Assembly (NCBI GenBank): GCA_050012355.1
Contig: JBEKHI010000296.1
Coordinates: 1-11,035 of the forward strand
Reading direction: 5' to 3'
Source of the DNA: JBEKHI01 sp050012355
GTDB lineage: Bacteria; Actinomycetota; Actinomycetes; Streptosporangiales; Streptosporangiaceae
Length of the DNA stretch: 11,035 nucleotides
Both the position numbers and the translations under genes were made by a program. Numbering within the stretch: the stretch's first letter is position 1; each line of letters opens with the position of its first letter. The notes beneath the pieces are model-generated. The model did not search any database. It was not told the DNA's origin and saw only the letters and a list, made by a program, of their open reading frames with translations. Positions 1-7,731 of the stretch are shown here, one piece after another.

Positions 1-1
1 G

Positions 2-1408
2 CCGATGGGCAGGATGACGGTGACCGTCGATACCGGTTCCGGACTGGTGCGGCACACCTTCTACACGACCCGCTGGGGAACCGTCGCCGACATCGCTCCG
101 GCGGGCTACGGCTGGACCGCGTCCACGGCGTACACGGTGGATGACGCCAACCTCGGCGACGAATGGCGAGCGGTCAACCAGTACTTCGAGATGGGGCGCG
201 CAACGTCGGTCCGGGACCTGCTCAACGTGGAGGAGAAGTATCTCGCGATACCAAGCTTCAACACGATGGCCGCCGATAAGTACGGGAACGCCCTGTACGC
301 CGATGTGGAGAACACGCCCGGGGTCAGCGACGCGCTGATTACCAAGTGCCTGCCGCCGGGACTGGCCACTGCCGTGTACCAGGAGACCGGCCTGATCACG
401 CTGGACGGCTCGACGACCAATTGCGCGTGGCAGACCGGAAAGGGAGCCCCGGTCTCCGGGATCCTCAACGGCAGCCAGGAACCGCATACGATCCGCACCG
501 ACTACGTGGAGAACTCCAACGACTCCTACTGGCTGGCCAACCCGAGCGCGGCCTTCCCCGCTTACTCGCCGATCATCGGGTCCATCGATATCCCGCAGGG
601 GCTGCGCACCCGGCTGGGCAACGAGATGATCGCGGAGCGCGTCGCCGGCACCGACGGGCTTGGCGCGCCCAAGTTCACGATCCAGACCATGCAGCGGATG
701 TGGGAGAACGACAGGTCGCTGCTGGCCGAACTCGTTCTCAAGCCGCTTGTCTCCGCGTGCGAGCAGGCTCCCGTGCAGCCATCGTCCAACGGCACGACCG
801 TGAACCTCACCCCCGCGTGCGACGCGCTGGCCGGCTACGAGAAATACGAGAATGGTGACCTCGACGCCTCCGGCGGATGGCTGTTCACAATCTGGTACAA
901 CTCGCTGGACGAGGGCGTCCCCTGGGCGGTGCCGTTCGACCAGGCACATCCGCTGACCACACCGTACGGCCTGGACACCGCCGACGCTGACGTCCTGCGC
1001 GCACTGGCTGACGCCGTGCTGAGTCTGCAGGCCCAGAGCATTCCGCTCACCGCGTCGTTCGGTCAGGTGCAGCACGCCACCCGCGGCGCGGACGTCATCC
1101 CGATTCACGGTTGCGCGACGGGCTGCTTCAACGCCATCTACACGACGCTTGATCCCGGGTCCCCGCTCATGCCGGGCGACTACGGCGAGGTCAGCCTCGG
1201 CTCATCCATGGTCCTCACCGTGGAGCTCACCTCGTCAGGACCGAGAGCCGAGGGCATCCTCACCTATTCTCAGGCCACCAACCCGCTCTCGCCGTGGTAC
1301 GCGAACATGACCAAGCTCTACTCACAGAAACGGTGGGTACAGCTGCCGTACACGCCAGCCCAGCTGGCTGATCAGGCAGGGAACCATACGCTGGTCCTCA
1401 CCAGCTGA
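2..1408 (+). CDS. Penicillin acylase / AHL-acylase family Ntn hydrolase, C-terminal part (5' end outside window)
   Basis: The frame is open through the left edge, so this is the 3' part of a longer gene; the ATG at 5 is an internal Met, not a start. Family members are secreted N-terminal-nucleophile amidases that hydrolyse amide-linked acyl chains (beta-lactams, acyl-homoserine lactones, lipopeptide tails). Numbering from the Met at 5, family-like features are TTRWGTV near residues 21-27 (the T-R-x-G-P/T-V element of the beta chain), ENSNDSYWLANP at 169-180 (the conserved N-x-N-D-S-x-W region near the oxyanion-hole Asn), and a C-terminal block YSQATNPLSPWYANMTKLYS followed by KRW, typical of PvdQ/aculeacin-acylase relatives. 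The signal peptide, alpha subunit and nucleophilic Ser lie upstream and cannot be seen. The closest activity (AHL, aculeacin/lipopeptide or other) is not decidable here. The next gene starts about 100 nt downstream on the same strand. Confidence 0.88.
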   Translation, partial: PMGRMTVTVDTGSGLVRHTFYTTRWGTVADIAPAGYGWTASTAYTVDDANLGDEWRAVNQYFEMGRATSVRDLLNVEEKYLAIPSFNTMAADKYGNALYADVENTPGVSDALITKCLPPGLATAVYQETGLITLDGSTTNCAWQTGKGAPVSGILNGSQEPHTIRTDYVENSNDSYWLANPSAAFPAYSPIIGSIDIPQGLRTRLGNEMIAERVAGTDGLGAPKFTIQTMQRMWENDRSLLAELVLKPLVSACEQAPVQPSSNGTTVNLTPACDALAGYEKYENGDLDASGGWLFTIWYNSLDEGVPWAVPFDQAHPLTTPYGLDTADADVLRALADAVLSLQAQSIPLTASFGQVQHATRGADVIPIHGCATGCFNAIYTTLDPGSPLMPGDYGEVSLGSSMVLTVELTSSGPRAEGILTYSQATNPLSPWYANMTKLYSQKRWVQLPYTPAQLADQAGNHTLVLTS

Positions 1409-1421
1409 GGCAGTGAACTTT

Positions 1422-1436
1422 TTAATCGTTTATTAA
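1422..1436. promoter_or_regulatory. AT-rich palindrome in the acylase-acyltransferase gap
   Basis: TTAAT-CGTTT-ATTAA is a perfect 5-bp inverted repeat with a 5-nt centre, within a locally AT-rich stretch (1418-1436) of an otherwise very GC-rich window. It lies 14 nt after the acylase stop and about 75 nt before the acyltransferase start. It could be an operator, an upstream promoter element or a melting site. No clear -35/-10 pair was recognised, so the function is open. Confidence 0.35.
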
Positions 1437-1462
1437 GACGGCTTCCGTACGTTCGGCTCCGC

Positions 1463-1480
1463 GACGGGTGGGTACCCGTC
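1463..1480 (+). other. Stem-loop in the leader of the acyltransferase gene
   Basis: GACGGGT (1463-1469) and ACCCGTC (1474-1480) form a perfect 7-bp stem with loop GGGT. The stem ends 14 nt before the GGAGG ribosome-binding site. No T-run follows, so it is not a classic intrinsic terminator. It may be a partial terminator for the acylase gene or a leader hairpin. Confidence 0.4.
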
Positions 1481-1494
1481 TGCAAACACGAGCC

Positions 1495-1499
1495 GGAGG
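1495..1499 (+). promoter_or_regulatory. Ribosome-binding site that sets the acyltransferase start
   Basis: GGAGG lies 10 nt upstream of the GTG at 1510, which fixes that codon as the start. The more upstream in-frame GTG at 1468 has no comparable site and falls inside the leader hairpin. Confidence 0.7.
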
Positions 1500-1509
1500 C
1501 GGGACAGAC

Positions 1510-3612
1510 GTGACCGAGGTGTTGTCCGCAGCGGGACGTCCCGTCGCTAACCAGGCGAACCCGGATACCCGCGGCTTCCGCCCGGATATCCAGGGTCTGC
1601 GGGCGCTCGCCGTGACGATGGTGGTGATCTATCACCTCTATCCGTCGCTCCTGCCGGGCGGTTTCGCCGGGGTCGACGTCTTCTTCGTGATCTCGGGGTT
1701 CCTGATCACCGGGCACCTCTGGCGCGGCTACCAGCGAGACGGCAAGGTATCGCTGCTGGACTTCTGGGGCCGCCGGGCCAGGCGCCTGGTGCCCGCGGCG
1801 GCTCTCGTGCTCGCCGTGACCTGGTTCGCCGCGCGTTTCGTGCTTACGGCGACCAGGCTGTCCGACACCGCCGAGCAGGTGCGGGCCAGCGCGCTGTACT
1901 TCCAGAACTGGGAACTCGCGCACGAGGCGGTCAACTACCTGACGGCCGACGACGCGGCCACACCGGTGCAGCACTTCTGGTCGCTGTCGGTGGAGGAGCA
2001 GTTCTACCTGATCTGGCCGCTGCTGTTCGTCATCGCGGCGCTGCTGACCCGCCGGTACCGGCGGGTTGTCCTCACCGGGTTCGTGGTGACCCTGGTGGCG
2101 GCCTCGCTGGCTTACTCGGTGTACTACACGCGGGTGAACCCGGCGGCGGCTTACTTCGTCACGACCACCAGGATCTGGGAACTCGGCGTCGGCGGCCTGC
2201 TGGCTCTGCTTCCCCAACCAACCAGCCCCGACCGACCTCCCGGGCTTCCCGACCGGGCCGGGAGCGTGCTCCGGCGCCAGGGATGGCTCGGGTGGGTGGG
2301 GCTGGTCATGGTGATCGCCTCGGCTTTCGTGCTGCGCGGGACGTCTGCGTTCCCCGGATACCTGGCGCTGCTGCCCGTTGTCGGCGCCGTCCTGCTGATC
2401 GCCGGGGGCAGCGGCCCGGCCCGGCTGACGTCGGTGCGGCCGATGGTCTTCCTCGGCGGCATCTCGTACTCGCTCTACCTGTGGCACTGGCCGGTCATCG
2501 ACCTGTGGAACGCCTACACCGGCAAGCGCCCGGGCGTACTGAGCGGCCTGGTCATGATCGCGGTATCGGTCCTGCTGGCCTGGCTGACCAAGGTATTCGT
2601 CGAGGACCGGGTGCGGCTGTCACCCAAGCTCGCCGGGCATGGCTGGCGGTCGCTGTCGATGGCGCTGGCGGCCGCCGTGCCGGTGGTCCTGGTGTCGGTC
2701 TACATCGCGGGAGTCCCTGGACAGTGGGACGGCAAGCTAGGGCCGGGCTATCCGGGTGCCACCGCGCTGGCCGACAAGACGGTGAGCGTGCAGTCGAAGC
2801 CGGTGCTGCCGCCGCCCGATGACGCGCGCGCGGCTCTTCCCGAGTACTGGCAGCAAGGCTGCCTGGATGGCGCGTACGCCGTTACTCCGAAGGTGTGCGT
2901 GTACGGCGACACGACCAAGCCGACGCTCACCGTCGCCCTAGTCGGCGACTCGGTCGCCGGGAACTGGTTCCCGGCCTTGGAGAAGCTCGCAGTGAAGTAC
3001 CACTGGAAGCTGATCACCGACCTGCACGCGACGTGCACCTGGACCGCGACCATGACACTCGACCCAAACAACAACGTTGATCCGTACACCTCGTGTCATG
3101 AGTGGGGCGTCACCGTGCTGCACGACCTGGTCACCAGCATCCGCCCCGATGTCGTGATCACCTCTGATCTCGCGCTGATGGGAACGGCGGAACATCCCAA
3201 GGCGTCGACCGCTTACGCGCAGATCGGTGCCGGGATGGCGACGTACTGGACGCAACTCGAGGACCATGGGATCTCGGTGGTCCCGATCCAGGAGACCCCC
3301 ACCATGGGCTTCAATCCGCCCGACTGCGTGGCCAAGTACGGGGCGTCGTCGGCAGTCTGCGACCGACCGTCGGCGGCGGCGATCCCGCAGGATCCGCCAA
3401 CCGTGCAGGCCGCCAAGCTGATGGGGGGCAAGGTCAAGGTCATCGACATGAACCAGTTCATCTGCGGCAAGACGGTGTGCCCGTCGGTTGTCGGCAACGT
3501 GCTCGTGTACTTCGACGCCCACCATCTGACCAGCAGCTACGCGAAAACAATGACCCGGTACCTCGCGCCCCGGCTGTTCAGCACCAGCGCCGTACTCGCC
3601 AGCCACAGATAA
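1510..3612 (+). CDS. Acyltransferase-3 family membrane protein with C-terminal SGNH domain (OafA-like)
   Basis: A 700-residue protein. The N-terminal half is an acyltransferase-3 domain: RGFRPDIQGLRALAV near residues 21-35, the TM1 His in VIYHLYP (about 42), VDVFFVISGFLIT, ARRLVPAA, HFWSLSVEEQFYLIWPL and ISYSLYLWHWPV, with about ten membrane helices to residue 370. An additional helix (about 383-400) leads to a C-terminal extracytoplasmic SGNH hydrolase-like domain with the block-I motif LVGDSVAGNW (Ser near 481) and a C-terminal D-A-H-H (669-672) that fits the DxxH catalytic pair. Eight Cys in the SGNH part suggest disulfides outside the membrane. Fused proteins of this kind (OafA type) move acetyl or other acyl groups across the membrane onto surface glycans, peptidoglycan or exported metabolites. 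The acceptor here is unknown. The length is normal for the fused family and all key motifs are intact. Confidence 0.93.
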   Translation: MTEVLSAAGRPVANQANPDTRGFRPDIQGLRALAVTMVVIYHLYPSLLPGGFAGVDVFFVISGFLITGHLWRGYQRDGKVSLLDFWGRRARRLVPAAALVLAVTWFAARFVLTATRLSDTAEQVRASALYFQNWELAHEAVNYLTADDAATPVQHFWSLSVEEQFYLIWPLLFVIAALLTRRYRRVVLTGFVVTLVAASLAYSVYYTRVNPAAAYFVTTTRIWELGVGGLLALLPQPTSPDRPPGLPDRAGSVLRRQGWLGWVGLVMVIASAFVLRGTSAFPGYLALLPVVGAVLLIAGGSGPARLTSVRPMVFLGGISYSLYLWHWPVIDLWNAYTGKRPGVLSGLVMIAVSVLLAWLTKVFVEDRVRLSPKLAGHGWRSLSMALAAAVPVVLVSVYIAGVPGQWDGKLGPGYPGATALADKTVSVQSKPVLPPPDDARAALPEYWQQGCLDGAYAVTPKVCVYGDTTKPTLTVALVGDSVAGNWFPALEKLAVKYHWKLITDLHATCTWTATMTLDPNNNVDPYTSCHEWGVTVLHDLVTSIRPDVVITSDLALMGTAEHPKASTAYAQIGAGMATYWTQLEDHGISVVPIQETPTMGFNPPDCVAKYGASSAVCDRPSAAAIPQDPPTVQAAKLMGGKVKVIDMNQFICGKTVCPSVVGNVLVYFDAHHLTSSYAKTMTRYLAPRLFSTSAVLASHR

Positions 3613-3661
3613 GCCGGCAGCCGTCATCCTCGAGACTGATGCGGTCGGCGGACGCGCTGGT

Positions 3662-3674
3662 TAACGTCGTGGTG
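3662..3674 (+). promoter_or_regulatory. Possible leaderless -10 element before the histidine kinase
   Basis: TAACGT (3662-3667) fits the TANNNT actinobacterial -10 pattern and stands 6 nt before the GTG at 3674, so transcription could begin at the start codon itself. No Shine-Dalgarno sequence precedes this GTG, which agrees with a leaderless message. No convincing -35 box was found. Confidence 0.35.
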
Positions 3675-4825
3675 TGGTTACTGATCGACCCAGCCGTCGG
3701 CTTCTTGCCGGGGGTGAGGAGAACCGGTGGCTGATCACGGGAGTCGTGCTCGCCGCCGTGGCGGCAGTGACGATCACGCATGTGGCGGGATCGCCTAATA
3801 ACGGACCCCGGCTGATCGTCATAATGGTGATCTGCGGGCCACTGGTGCTGCTGCGACGCTGGTCGCTGCCGGTACTTTGCGTGGTGACCGTCGCGGCCGC
3901 GATGATCACGGCCTCGGGCGCTGCGTCGTTGCTGGTCGGCCTGCTGCTCGGGCTGACCGTGTACTTCTCGGCCCTGGGCCTGCCCAGGCGCCTCTCTATC
4001 CGGCTCGTCCTGGGCGTCGCGGTGGTGCTGGGTACGGCGCTGGTCTACGCGGCTTTCGCCGCCAGGCACGCGCCCCTCGGGAGCGAGGCCGTGCAGGATT
4101 TCGTACCGCTCGCCGGAGCCTGGTTCATCGCGGACGCCGTCGCGGCGCGACGGCGTTATCAGGCAGGGCTGGCCATGCAGGCAGAGCGCGAGCGGGCCGC
4201 CGAGGTCCGGGAGGAGCGGGTGCGCATTGCTCGCGAGATGCACGACGTCGTCGCGCACACCCTCGCGGTGATAACGGTCCAGGCCGGGGTCGGCCGACGG
4301 CTAGCGAGCAAGCGCCCGGAAGAGGCGAACGCCGCGCTCGAATCGATCGAGACCATCGGCCGTACGGCTCAGGAGGAGTTGCGCGTCGTGCTCGGACTGC
4401 TCCGCGACGGAGATTCCGGAGGCGCCCCGCTGGCACCGGCCCCGAGACTCATCGACGTCAAGGACCTGGTCGACACCGTGCGGGCATCCGGTACACCGGT
4501 GGAACTGCGGATGCCGGGAACCGATTGTCGGCTCTCCCCGTCACTTGAGCTGTCGGTCTACCGCGTCGTGCAGGAGGCGCTGACCAACGTGGTGAAGCAC
4601 GCGTCCGGCGCCCAGGTGACGGTCGAGATTAGTGTCTCGGGCGAGAAGATCCGCCTCGACGTCTGCGACGACGGAGGAACGGAAGGCGGCGAGGCGCGGC
4701 CGGCCGACCTGGGCGCGGGACACGGGATCGTCGGGATGCGAGAGCGGATCAGCGCGTTCGGCGGGTGGCTTACCGCCGAGCCGGACGGCGACGGTTTCCG
4801 GGTGACGGCCGAGGTACCAATGTGA
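3674..4825 (+). CDS. Sensor histidine kinase, HisKA_3 / NarL-DesK type
   Basis: A 383-residue membrane kinase. Residues about 20-160 carry five or six hydrophobic helices with very short loops and no extracytoplasmic sensor domain, as in intramembrane-sensing DesK/LiaS-like kinases. A charged linker (about 160-185) leads to the HisKA_3 H-box IAREMHDVVAHTLAVI with the phospho-acceptor His at 190. The HATPase domain has the N-box VVQEALTNVVKHA (Asn 305), the D-box DVCDDGG (about 329-335) and the G-box GAGHGIVGMRERI (about 347-359). It should phosphorylate the response regulator encoded immediately downstream, whose GTG start overlaps this stop by 4 nt. GTG 3674 is chosen because it begins ahead of the first membrane helix; the start is not supported by a ribosome-binding site. 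The signal is unknown, but the adjacent ABC exporter suggests cell-envelope or drug stress. Confidence 0.93.
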   Translation: MVTDRPSRRLLAGGEENRWLITGVVLAAVAAVTITHVAGSPNNGPRLIVIMVICGPLVLLRRWSLPVLCVVTVAAAMITASGAASLLVGLLLGLTVYFSALGLPRRLSIRLVLGVAVVLGTALVYAAFAARHAPLGSEAVQDFVPLAGAWFIADAVAARRRYQAGLAMQAERERAAEVREERVRIAREMHDVVAHTLAVITVQAGVGRRLASKRPEEANAALESIETIGRTAQEELRVVLGLLRDGDSGGAPLAPAPRLIDVKDLVDTVRASGTPVELRMPGTDCRLSPSLELSVYRVVQEALTNVVKHASGAQVTVEISVSGEKIRLDVCDDGGTEGGEARPADLGAGHGIVGMRERISAFGGWLTAEPDGDGFRVTAEVPM

Positions 4826-5466
4826 CGATCAAGGTCCTCGTCGTCGACGACGAGGCGCTGCTGCGCACCGCGTTCTCCTCGCTGATCGAGGCGGAGGACG
4901 ACCTAGAGGTCGTAGGCGAGGCGGCCGACGGCCGGCAGGCGGTCGAGCTCGCGACCAGCCTGGCACCGGACGTCGTCCTGATGGACGTCCGGATGCCGGT
5001 GATGGACGGAATCGAGGCGACCAGGCGGATCACCAGGTCCCGGGTGCTCATCCTCACCACGTTCGACCTGGACGAGTATGTCTTCGACGCGCTGCGGGCC
5101 GGGGCGAGCGGCTTCGCGCTCAAGAGCCGCCCGGTCGAAGAACTGCTCAGCGGCATCCGCACCGTCGCCGCCGGGGACGCGCTGCTCGCGCCGAGCGTCA
5201 CCCGGCGGCTCATCGAGCACTTCACCGACCGTACCCGGATAACGGCTAGGACGTCCCGGGGCCTTGCCGAGCTCACCGACCGCGAGCGGGAGGTGCTGGC
5301 ACTGGTGGCCCGTGGCCTGTCCAACGCCGAACTCGCCGCGACGCTGCACGTGACGCTGCCAACGGCCAAGACGCACGTGAGCCGGATCCTGACCAAGCTG
5401 GGCGCCCGCGACCGTACCCAGCTCGTGATCCTTGCCTACGAACTGGGCGTGATCCCGTCAGCCTGA
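4822..5466 (+). CDS. NarL/FixJ (LuxR-type) response regulator
   Basis: A 214-residue protein starting at the GTG that overlaps the kinase stop (GTGA), so the two are translationally coupled. The receiver domain has acidic residues D9/D10, phospho-acceptor D55 in the block LMDVRMPVMDG, switch T79/T80 and Lys 101. The C-terminal LuxR-type helix-turn-helix runs from about 144 to 205 (LTDREREVLALVARGLSNAE and TAKTHVSRILTKLGARDRTQ). On phosphorylation by the kinase it should bind DNA as a dimer. The probable target is the ABC transporter pair that starts 68 nt downstream, judged only from proximity. It contains no visible lesions. Confidence 0.95.
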   Translation: MTIKVLVVDDEALLRTAFSSLIEAEDDLEVVGEAADGRQAVELATSLAPDVVLMDVRMPVMDGIEATRRITRSRVLILTTFDLDEYVFDALRAGASGFALKSRPVEELLSGIRTVAAGDALLAPSVTRRLIEHFTDRTRITARTSRGLAELTDREREVLALVARGLSNAELAATLHVTLPTAKTHVSRILTKLGARDRTQLVILAYELGVIPSA

Positions 5467-5501
5467 GGGATGACGCGGAATGTGATGCTCGCGCACGACG
5501 A

Positions 5502-5518
5502 CGGCCGATCGCCGGCCG
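5502..5518. repeat. Short GC dyad between regulator and ABC genes
   Basis: CGGCCG-ATCGC-CGGCCG is a perfect 6-bp inverted repeat with a 5-nt loop, 16 nt before the ATG of the ABC ATPase. It has no T-tract. It could be the operator of the response regulator at its target promoter, or chance GC symmetry. Confidence 0.3.
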
Positions 5519-5534
5519 GTCACGATTATGTGCC

Positions 5535-6689
5535 ATGAACGTTATCGTTGCCGCACCGCCCGCCGGTGGAGGCTTTCACCTGGGCGGCGTAGGGATCCTT
5601 CTCCCGCTCCTTGTGCTTGGCGGGCTGATCTTCGGCGTGACGCGCCTTCGACGTGGTCGGCGGGGCGCACCGCACGATGATCAGTGGGTCCGGCGGGAAC
5701 CACCGCCGGAACCGCCGTCGCCGTCCCGCGCCGCTGTCTCGTTCGAGCGCCCGCCCGCCGGGTGGGCGGTGGAGACCAGCGGTCTGACCAAGCGGTTCGG
5801 AGCCAATGTCGCGGTCAACGGCGTGGAACTGGGCGTCCCGCGCGGGTCCGCGTTCGGCTACCTGGGGCCGAACGGCGCCGGCAAGACCACGCTGATCCGT
5901 ACCCTGCTCGGCCTGACCCGGGCCGACGGCGGCACGATGTCGCTGCTCGGGTTCCCCGTCCCAGCCCAGCGGAAGCGGGCGCTGGCCCGGGTCGGCGCGA
6001 TCGTCGACGAACCCCGGTTTCACCCGCACCTGACCGGCCGGGACAACCTCCGGCTGCTGGCCGCGGCCAGAGGCGGCGACGCCGACGGCCGGATCGACCC
6101 GTCGCTGGAGCGAGTCGGCCTGACCCAGCGCGCCGACGACAAGGTCGCCTCGTACTCAATGGGCATGCGCCAGCGCCTCGGCGTGGCCTCCTGCCTGCTC
6201 GCCGATCCGGAACTGCTGATCCTGGACGAGCCGATGAACGGCCTCGATCCGGCCGGCATGCACCAGATGCGGGCGATGATCGCGAGCCTGGCCGGCGAGG
6301 GACGGACCGTGGTGCTGTCGTCGCACCTGCTGGATGAGGTGGAGCGCACCTGTGACGCGGTGGCGATCGTGGACCGCGGCCGGGTGATCCGTCAGGGCTC
6401 CATAGACGACCTGATCCGCGGCGCGGGCGCCATGGTCGTGCAGGTCGACTGCGCCGAACCCGACCGGGCGGCCCGGCTCATCGACGAGGCGGGCGTCGCG
6501 GCGGGCACGTCGCCGGCCGACGGCGGGCTGACCGTCACCCTGCCCGCGGGAGCCTCGCGCGAGCTCGTTGCCGACATCAACCGGCGGCTGGTCGACGCAG
6601 GCATCCCGGTATACGGCCTCCGGGAGATCCAGACGTCTCTGGAGGACTGGTTCTTGTCCGTGACGAGCCGACTGGGAGAACCGTCGTGA
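5535..6689 (+). CDS. ABC transporter ATP-binding protein (BcrA-like) with N-terminal membrane segment
   Basis: A 384-residue protein. The ATPase domain begins near residue 78 (WAVETSGLTKRFG) and has Walker A GPNGAGKTT (111-119), the Q-loop position occupied by Asp-Glu in GAIVDEPRFHPHLTGRDNL as in BcrA-like drug exporters, the signature YSMGMRQRLGVA (207-218), Walker B LLILDEP (227-233) and the switch His 264. It should power the membrane protein encoded next, with a 4-nt overlap. The unusual part is the first 77 residues: a Gly-rich start, one hydrophobic helix (about 19-36), a basic cluster RLRRGRRG and a Pro-rich linker. Ordinary members begin near the domain start. The ATG at 5535 has no Shine-Dalgarno sequence, but GATTAT (5524-5529) sits 5 nt ahead, so the message may be leaderless. 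Third-position GC in the extension looks coding. Confidence 0.93.
   Translation: MNVIVAAPPAGGGFHLGGVGILLPLLVLGGLIFGVTRLRRGRRGAPHDDQWVRREPPPEPPSPSRAAVSFERPPAGWAVETSGLTKRFGANVAVNGVELGVPRGSAFGYLGPNGAGKTTLIRTLLGLTRADGGTMSLLGFPVPAQRKRALARVGAIVDEPRFHPHLTGRDNLRLLAAARGGDADGRIDPSLERVGLTQRADDKVASYSMGMRQRLGVASCLLADPELLILDEPMNGLDPAGMHQMRAMIASLAGEGRTVVLSSHLLDEVERTCDAVAIVDRGRVIRQGSIDDLIRGAGAMVVQVDCAEPDRAARLIDEAGVAAGTSPADGGLTVTLPAGASRELVADINRRLVDAGIPVYGLREIQTSLEDWFLSVTSRLGEPS
6674..6678 (+). promoter_or_regulatory. Ribosome-binding site for the permease
   Basis: GGGAG lies inside the 3' end of the ATPase gene, 7 nt before the GTG at 6686. It supports that start and translational coupling through the GTGA overlap. 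Confidence 0.6.
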
Positions 6690-7726
6690 CCACCTGGCTG
6701 CCCACGTGGGATCTCATCACCACGAAAAACCTGGAGATCCGCAAGCGCCGCGGCCTCGTCATCACCGTCGCGGTGCTGATCGTCGCGCCGACGGTCCTCA
6801 TCCTGGGCCTGCGGCTGCTGTTCCACGCGGTCGACCCGCACAGCTACGGCCTAGCCGGCAGCCCGGCCCTTTTCTCGCAGCTGAGCAACATGATGGCCGA
6901 GTTCGGGTTCATCGCCGCCGCGGCTCTCGGCGCGGCGGCCGGGACCACCGACCTGAGCGATGGCATGTTCCGCCACCTCGTCATCACCGGCCGGTCCCGG
7001 CTCGCACTTTACCTCGCCCGCATCCCGGCCGGGCTGGCGATCACCGTCCCGCTGGTAGCCCTCGCCTTCGCGATGAACTGCCTGGTCACGAGCTACGAAA
7101 GCCCCCTGCCGCCCACGTCGGTCAGCCTGGCCGGCGTGACCGTCCCGGCGCATCTCGATCAGGTCGGGCTGCAGACCTGGCTGCTGCAGCACCCGCAGCA
7201 GGCCGTCAACGGGCTACCCCTGGGCCCCGCCACCACCTCGACGCAGATCCGCTCGGCGATCGACAAGAACATCGGGTCCCTCTACGGCGACTACACCGCC
7301 GATGAGATCAGCGGCTCGAACCCGGCGGACAACGAGATGGCCAAGATCGGGCTGTGGCTCGAGCTCGAGGTCGGGATCGGGTTCCTGGTCGGCCTCGGCC
7401 TCGGATCGCTCACCGGGCAGCGGACGACCACGACCATCGTGCTGATCGCGCTGGAGATCATCGTGACCCCGCTGCTGGCCCGCACGCAGATCCCGTACTT
7501 CATCGACGGCCAGCGGCTCGTCATCGGCATCGCGATGGACCAGTTGCGCCCGGCCGGGCTGGCGTCGGGAAACGTGACCGGCGGCCCCGGCCAAGTGCTG
7601 TCCGGCGGGCGGGGCGCCCTCGGCATTCCGCCGATGCCGACCTGGGCGATGATCTCGGTGATCGTCGGCTGGATCGTCGGCTGGTCGGCGATCGGGGCCT
7701 GGCGGATGATGACCCGCGACGCCTGA
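6686..7726 (+). CDS. ABC-2-like transporter permease
   Basis: A 346-residue integral membrane protein and the likely partner of the preceding ATPase. Hydrophobic helices fall near 23-47, 67-86, 104-133 (probably two), 222-245, 247-266 and 320-343, about six in all. A large hydrophilic loop (about 135-220) lies between the first and second halves. This matches the ABC-2 half-transporter layout used for drug, lantibiotic or lipid export. No substrate can be named. The last codons lie only 5 nt from the convergent SnoaL-like gene, with no terminator between. With the two-component genes upstream it forms a kinase-regulator-ATPase-permease cassette. Confidence 0.85.
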   Translation: MTTWLPTWDLITTKNLEIRKRRGLVITVAVLIVAPTVLILGLRLLFHAVDPHSYGLAGSPALFSQLSNMMAEFGFIAAAALGAAAGTTDLSDGMFRHLVITGRSRLALYLARIPAGLAITVPLVALAFAMNCLVTSYESPLPPTSVSLAGVTVPAHLDQVGLQTWLLQHPQQAVNGLPLGPATTSTQIRSAIDKNIGSLYGDYTADEISGSNPADNEMAKIGLWLELEVGIGFLVGLGLGSLTGQRTTTTIVLIALEIIVTPLLARTQIPYFIDGQRLVIGIAMDQLRPAGLASGNVTGGPGQVLSGGRGALGIPPMPTWAMISVIVGWIVGWSAIGAWRMMTRDA

Positions 7727-7731
7727 CGAGG

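Noticed and set aside
1413..1418. GTGAAC half-site in the gap before the acyltransferase, resembling the TetR operator
   Set aside because: No opposing GTTCAC arm at the required 3-nt spacing; single hexamers are expected by chance.
1468..1509. GTG at 1468 as acyltransferase start
   Set aside because: It is inside the leader hairpin and lacks a Shine-Dalgarno sequence; GTG 1510 has GGAGG 10 nt upstream.
1372..2487. Long minus-strand open frame (371 codons) opposite the acyltransferase
   Set aside because: It lies antisense to a clear acyltransferase-3 gene, its product is rich in Arg, Gln, His, Glu and Pro without domains, and it is a usual high-GC shadow.
2938..3627. Minus-strand frame of 229 codons opposite the SGNH domain
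   Set aside because: Antisense shadow of a domain with intact GDS and DxxH motifs; no own ribosome-binding site or recognisable family.
3727..3729. GTG preceded by a GGTGAGGAGA-like Shine-Dalgarno sequence near the kinase start
   Set aside because: It is not in frame with the kinase and the frame it opens gives a short meaningless product.
5502..5518. CGGCCG dyad as an intrinsic terminator of the response regulator gene
   Set aside because: Short stem and no T-run; it is recorded only as a dyad.
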